Source: Sterolibacterium sp. (GTDB taxonomy: Bacteria; Pseudomonadota; Gammaproteobacteria; Burkholderiales; Rhodocyclaceae). Taken from it: 39,117 nt of DNA. Every line of letters starts with the position of its first letter. Within the stretch, counting starts at the first letter, position 1. A model generated the notes under the pieces. The model searched no databases, was not told the origin of the DNA, and saw only the letters and a program-made list of their open reading frames with translations. Position numbers and translations under genes: made by a program. Location of the stretch: NCBI GenBank assembly GCA_028713555.1, contig JAQTOA010000021.1:1-39117 (forward strand). Direction: 5' to 3'. Positions 37,460 to 39,117 of the stretch are shown piece after piece.

Positions 37460-37951
37460 CCGGCGGTTGCCAACAAGCCCTTCGCCGCACTCTCCCGCCC
37501 TTCGTCGAAGGGAAGCCCCTTTGGGGCACGCATAGTCCGTAACGGTTTTTCGTGCGACATGTTGCGAAGTGCCATGGTTTACCGTGGAAGTCCGTGTTTG
37601 GAGTGGCGGCTCGAAGGTCTCCGACGACTCGTTTCGCCATACTCGGGGCTGTGGAGCTAAATCCGGGAAGGCCGCTTGACCCCCATAGCGGCGCCAACGC
37701 AGGGGGCGCGAACAGGACGTGAAGTGCGTGCGATTCGTCTTCGTCGCCCGTTGCAACGCATCGGACGCTTTCTTACGACTGCCAATTGCTTCATTGTGCT
37801 GGAGCACGAGCGCGTCAATGCCGCTGCCGGCAAAATGGGGTGGCTGTGCCAGCCATGGAGGGGAAGGCCCGAATCTCGTTTCCAAGTACAGCCTAATCAT
37901 CACGTATTACGACCACTGCATTACAGCGACAAGAAATGTCGCCAAGATGGC
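37460..37951. other. about 490 bp of repeat-like DNA without a supported gene
   Basis: No frame here has a ribosome site or recognisable domain. A long minus-strand frame (about 37298-37903) runs through the region but starts without support, overlaps the VWA gene and is rich in Arg, Pro and Thr, typical of a fortuitous GC-rich frame. The composition and the hairpins at its left end suggest an interspersed intergenic repeat or a decayed gene. Confidence 0.5.
37498..37527. repeat. two adjacent small hairpins after the VWA gene
   Basis: CCCTTC (37498-37503) and GAAGGG (37507-37512) pair around GTC; GCCCC (37515-37519) and GGGGC (37523-37527) pair around TTT. They start about 40 nt after the VWA stop and may act as a terminator. 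The first matches the REP-like palindrome at 29733. Confidence 0.45.
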
Positions 37952-38001
37952 CTGACAACGAACGAACGTTCGTTGTCAGTAAACGTTCGTTCATGTACGA
38001 T
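37952..38001 (+). promoter_or_regulatory. operator and promoter of the TetR unit
   Basis: Bases 37952-37963 and 37968-37979 are perfect 12-bp complements around GAAC (core ACGAACGAACGTTCGTTGT). The half-site AACGTTCGTT recurs in direct orientation at 37982-37991, 17 bp further on. TTGTCA (37973-37978) and TACGAT (37996-38001), 17 nt apart, form a fair sigma-70 promoter that the sites cover. Binding by the TetR protein encoded just downstream, giving autoregulation, is the natural inference. Confidence 0.72.
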
Positions 38002-38066
38002 TGCCGCAGCAATGGTGCGAGCACTGCAAGTTGTTCGCGGCCTACGTAATCCCTTCTGGAGGTCGA

Positions 38067-38198
38067 ATGTTTTTCGCACTGCCGTCGACTTTGCTGCTCA
38101 ATAGCGCCACCTACTCCGAGGACGACCCGCTTTTTGTTGCGTATTACCATCGACCCGCCTTGGAGTGTTGCCAGACCTCCTGGGGGGGACGGTCGTGA
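38067..38198 (+). CDS. 43-codon upstream ORF coupled to tetR
   Basis: The ORF starts MFFALPSTLLLNSATYSEDD and is preceded by GGAGG (38058-38062), a strong ribosome site. Its TGA (38196-38198) overlaps the GTG start of the regulator (GTGA). No family is recognised; it has two adjacent Cys (ECCQ) near the end and a weakly hydrophobic start. It may be a real small protein, a leader controlling tetR translation by coupling, or a chance frame. The good ribosome site and exact stop-start overlap favour translation. Confidence 0.45.
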   Translation: MFFALPSTLLLNSATYSEDDPLFVAYYHRPALECCQTSWGGRS

Positions 38199-39022
38199 GA
38201 GTTGTTGCTGAACATTCGAGGCGTCTTCGGCGCGAGGCACAGCGTGCCGAGATTCTCGATGCGGCCGCCGCGGCTATTGCTGAGCATGGTTTTCACGGCA
38301 TGACCATGCGGGGTTTGTCCCGCGCGACGGGACGGGGCTTGGCTAGCTTCTATAACTACTTTTCCTCCAAAGAGGACCTGCTGTTCTCGCTGCAAACCGA
38401 CGCCTTCGAAACAATGACCAGCTCAGTGAAAGCTGCGCTCGAGGGCATAGAAGAGCACGTCGAGCGGTTGTACGTGTTTGTGTTGAATCACCTCCGCTAC
38501 TCGGCCGAGCATAGATCGGTGATGCGGGTGCTGGTCCATGAAGCCTCGGCACTGCCAGCGGGTAGGCGCAAGACGGTACGCCTGCTCAAGGAGGGCTACT
38601 TCAATATCTGCCGGAATATCGTTGCCGACATTCTTGCCGCGGGATGCAACTCGCCCGGCGCAGAGGGCACTGCCAGCCTGGACCCTGCGGAAGTCGAGCG
38701 GGTTACTTACAGTGTCTTCGGCATGCTCAACTGGAGCTACGGTTGGTACGATCCCAAACAACATGGGACTCCCCAGGATGTTGCCAGGACGATCCACGCC
38801 CTCGCCGTGTGCGGTCTGGTAGCGCGCTGCCCGAACCGCCTGGCGCAAGGGAATCTGGAACGCTACTTGGGCGCGATCGCCCCGCCACCGCTGGTCGGCA
38901 AACCAGCTCGCAAAGTGGCGGCGGTAAGCAATCGACTGCCGGGAGCAGGAAAGAAAAGCACGGCTGGCGCGGGAGTGCCCGCAAGACTTATGGATACGGT
39001 AGCGCGGATGGTGAAGCCGTAG
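38195..39022 (+). CDS. TetR-family transcriptional regulator
   Basis: The GTG at 38195 gives 275 aa. The N-terminal helix-turn-helix is clear: RREAQRAEILDAAAAAIAEH, GFHGMTMRGLSRATGRGLAS and FYNYFSSKEDLLFSLQTDAF. The C-terminal ligand-binding domain is unusually followed by a basic Ala/Pro-rich extension (about residues 225-275). The ligand is unknown; TetR regulators of this general look often control acyl-CoA or aromatic metabolism. GTG at 38165 is an alternative start inside the small upstream ORF. The operator 37952-37991 likely binds this protein. A gene begins 32 nt downstream and is a candidate target. Confidence 0.88.
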   Translation: MRVVAEHSRRLRREAQRAEILDAAAAAIAEHGFHGMTMRGLSRATGRGLASFYNYFSSKEDLLFSLQTDAFETMTSSVKAALEGIEEHVERLYVFVLNHLRYSAEHRSVMRVLVHEASALPAGRRKTVRLLKEGYFNICRNIVADILAAGCNSPGAEGTASLDPAEVERVTYSVFGMLNWSYGWYDPKQHGTPQDVARTIHALAVCGLVARCPNRLAQGNLERYLGAIAPPPLVGKPARKVAAVSNRLPGAGKKSTAGAGVPARLMDTVARMVKP

Positions 39023-39054
39023 TTTGACGGACGAACAGACGGGATTGAGAGAGC

Positions 39055-39117
39055 ATGGAGACGGTAGCCCCCCAAAAAGAGATCATCGACGCGATCAAGG
39101 CGAGCGGCGGAGATGCT
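39055..39117 (+). CDS. start of an unidentified gene (partial)
   Basis: Only 21 codons are present: METVAPQKEIIDAIKASGGD then A. GAGAG (39048-39052) precedes the ATG. The short sequence resembles the N-termini of some Fe-S heterodisulfide-reductase-like subunits (EIIDAIKxxGGD before a cluster motif), but this is too little to assign. It follows tetR by 32 nt and probably belongs to the same transcription unit. Confidence 0.5.
   Translation, partial: METVAPQKEIIDAIKASGGDA

Noticed and set aside
37298..37903. 201-codon minus-strand gene after the VWA gene
   Set aside because: No ribosome site, no domain, heavy Arg/Pro/Thr bias, and it overlaps the well-supported VWA gene; more likely repeat-derived.
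37952..37991. CRISPR-like repeat
   Set aside because: Only one palindrome and one extra half-site, overlapping a promoter; operator spacing fits, repeat-spacer structure does not.

Overview
The window reads as a chromosomal segment of a betaproteobacterium. The protein sequences and the gene neighbourhoods (recN-nadK divergent from hrcA; grpE-dnaK-dnaJ; hda beside a SerB-like HAD gene and an AI-2E permease; stand-alone rnfB next to nth; a DUF1841 gene; a MoxR/VWA pair) are what I would expect in the Rhodocyclales/Nitrosomonadales area. That placement is inference from recognised families; no 16S gene or other taxonomic marker is present. Most genes are GC-rich. One gene (13.2-14.05 kb) is clearly AT-richer and probably acquired.

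Layout. 0-0.15 kb: end of an RND/MMPL-type exporter. 0.26-2.83 kb: nadK-recN on the minus strand, divergent from hrcA (2.95 kb), which is followed by hemH, a thioredoxin-2-type gene, a LeuE-like exporter, a small membrane protein and a cytoplasmic-looking EF-hand protein. 8.0-11.9 kb: the heat-shock block grpE, dnaK, dnaJ, with sigma-32-like promoters before grpE and before dnaK and a large hairpin between dnaK and dnaJ. 11.9-14.95 kb: an accessory stretch with a lipoprotein gene overlapping the end of dnaJ, about 700 bp of repeat-rich DNA, an AT-rich DUF2971 gene and a VapBC-like toxin-antitoxin pair with its own promoter and operator. 14.97-17.2 kb: cysS-pyrF. 17.3-21.5 kb: a TPR protein, an L,D-transpeptidase-like protein, two cyclophilins and lpxH. 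21.5-24.0 kb: AI-2E permease, hda and a HAD phosphatase on the minus strand. 24.0-26.8 kb: purM, a DUF1993 protein, an entericidin-like lipoprotein and a tyrosine-phosphatase-like protein. 26.9-29.7 kb: mutL-miaA, with an unusual palindrome-packed junction. 29.8-32.9 kb: DedA, UspA, pyrD and a response regulator with a duplicated hydrophobic tail. 33.3-37.5 kb: rnfB, nth, DUF1841, MoxR ATPase and VWA protein. 37.5-39.1 kb: repeat-like non-coding DNA, then a TetR-family regulator with its own operator and a tiny upstream ORF, then the first codons of another gene.

How the genes fit together. The HrcA repressor, GrpE-DnaK-DnaJ, two peptidyl-prolyl isomerases and a thioredoxin make the left half rich in protein quality control. 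RecN, MutL, Nth and Hda cover DNA repair and replication control. PyrF, PyrD, PurM, HemH, NadK, LpxH, CysS and MiaA are core metabolism and translation. The accessory items (DUF2971, VapBC, the tailed response regulator, the TetR unit) are where unfamiliar biology is most likely.

The observations most worth a second look are: (1) the 24-bp perfect inverted repeat that copies the first codons of miaA and leaves that gene without an ordinary start; (2) the receiver-domain protein ending in two near-identical membrane-type repeats; (3) the 43-codon ORF whose stop overlaps the tetR start, downstream of a 28-bp palindromic operator. I did not find a complete, obviously new multi-gene system in this window.
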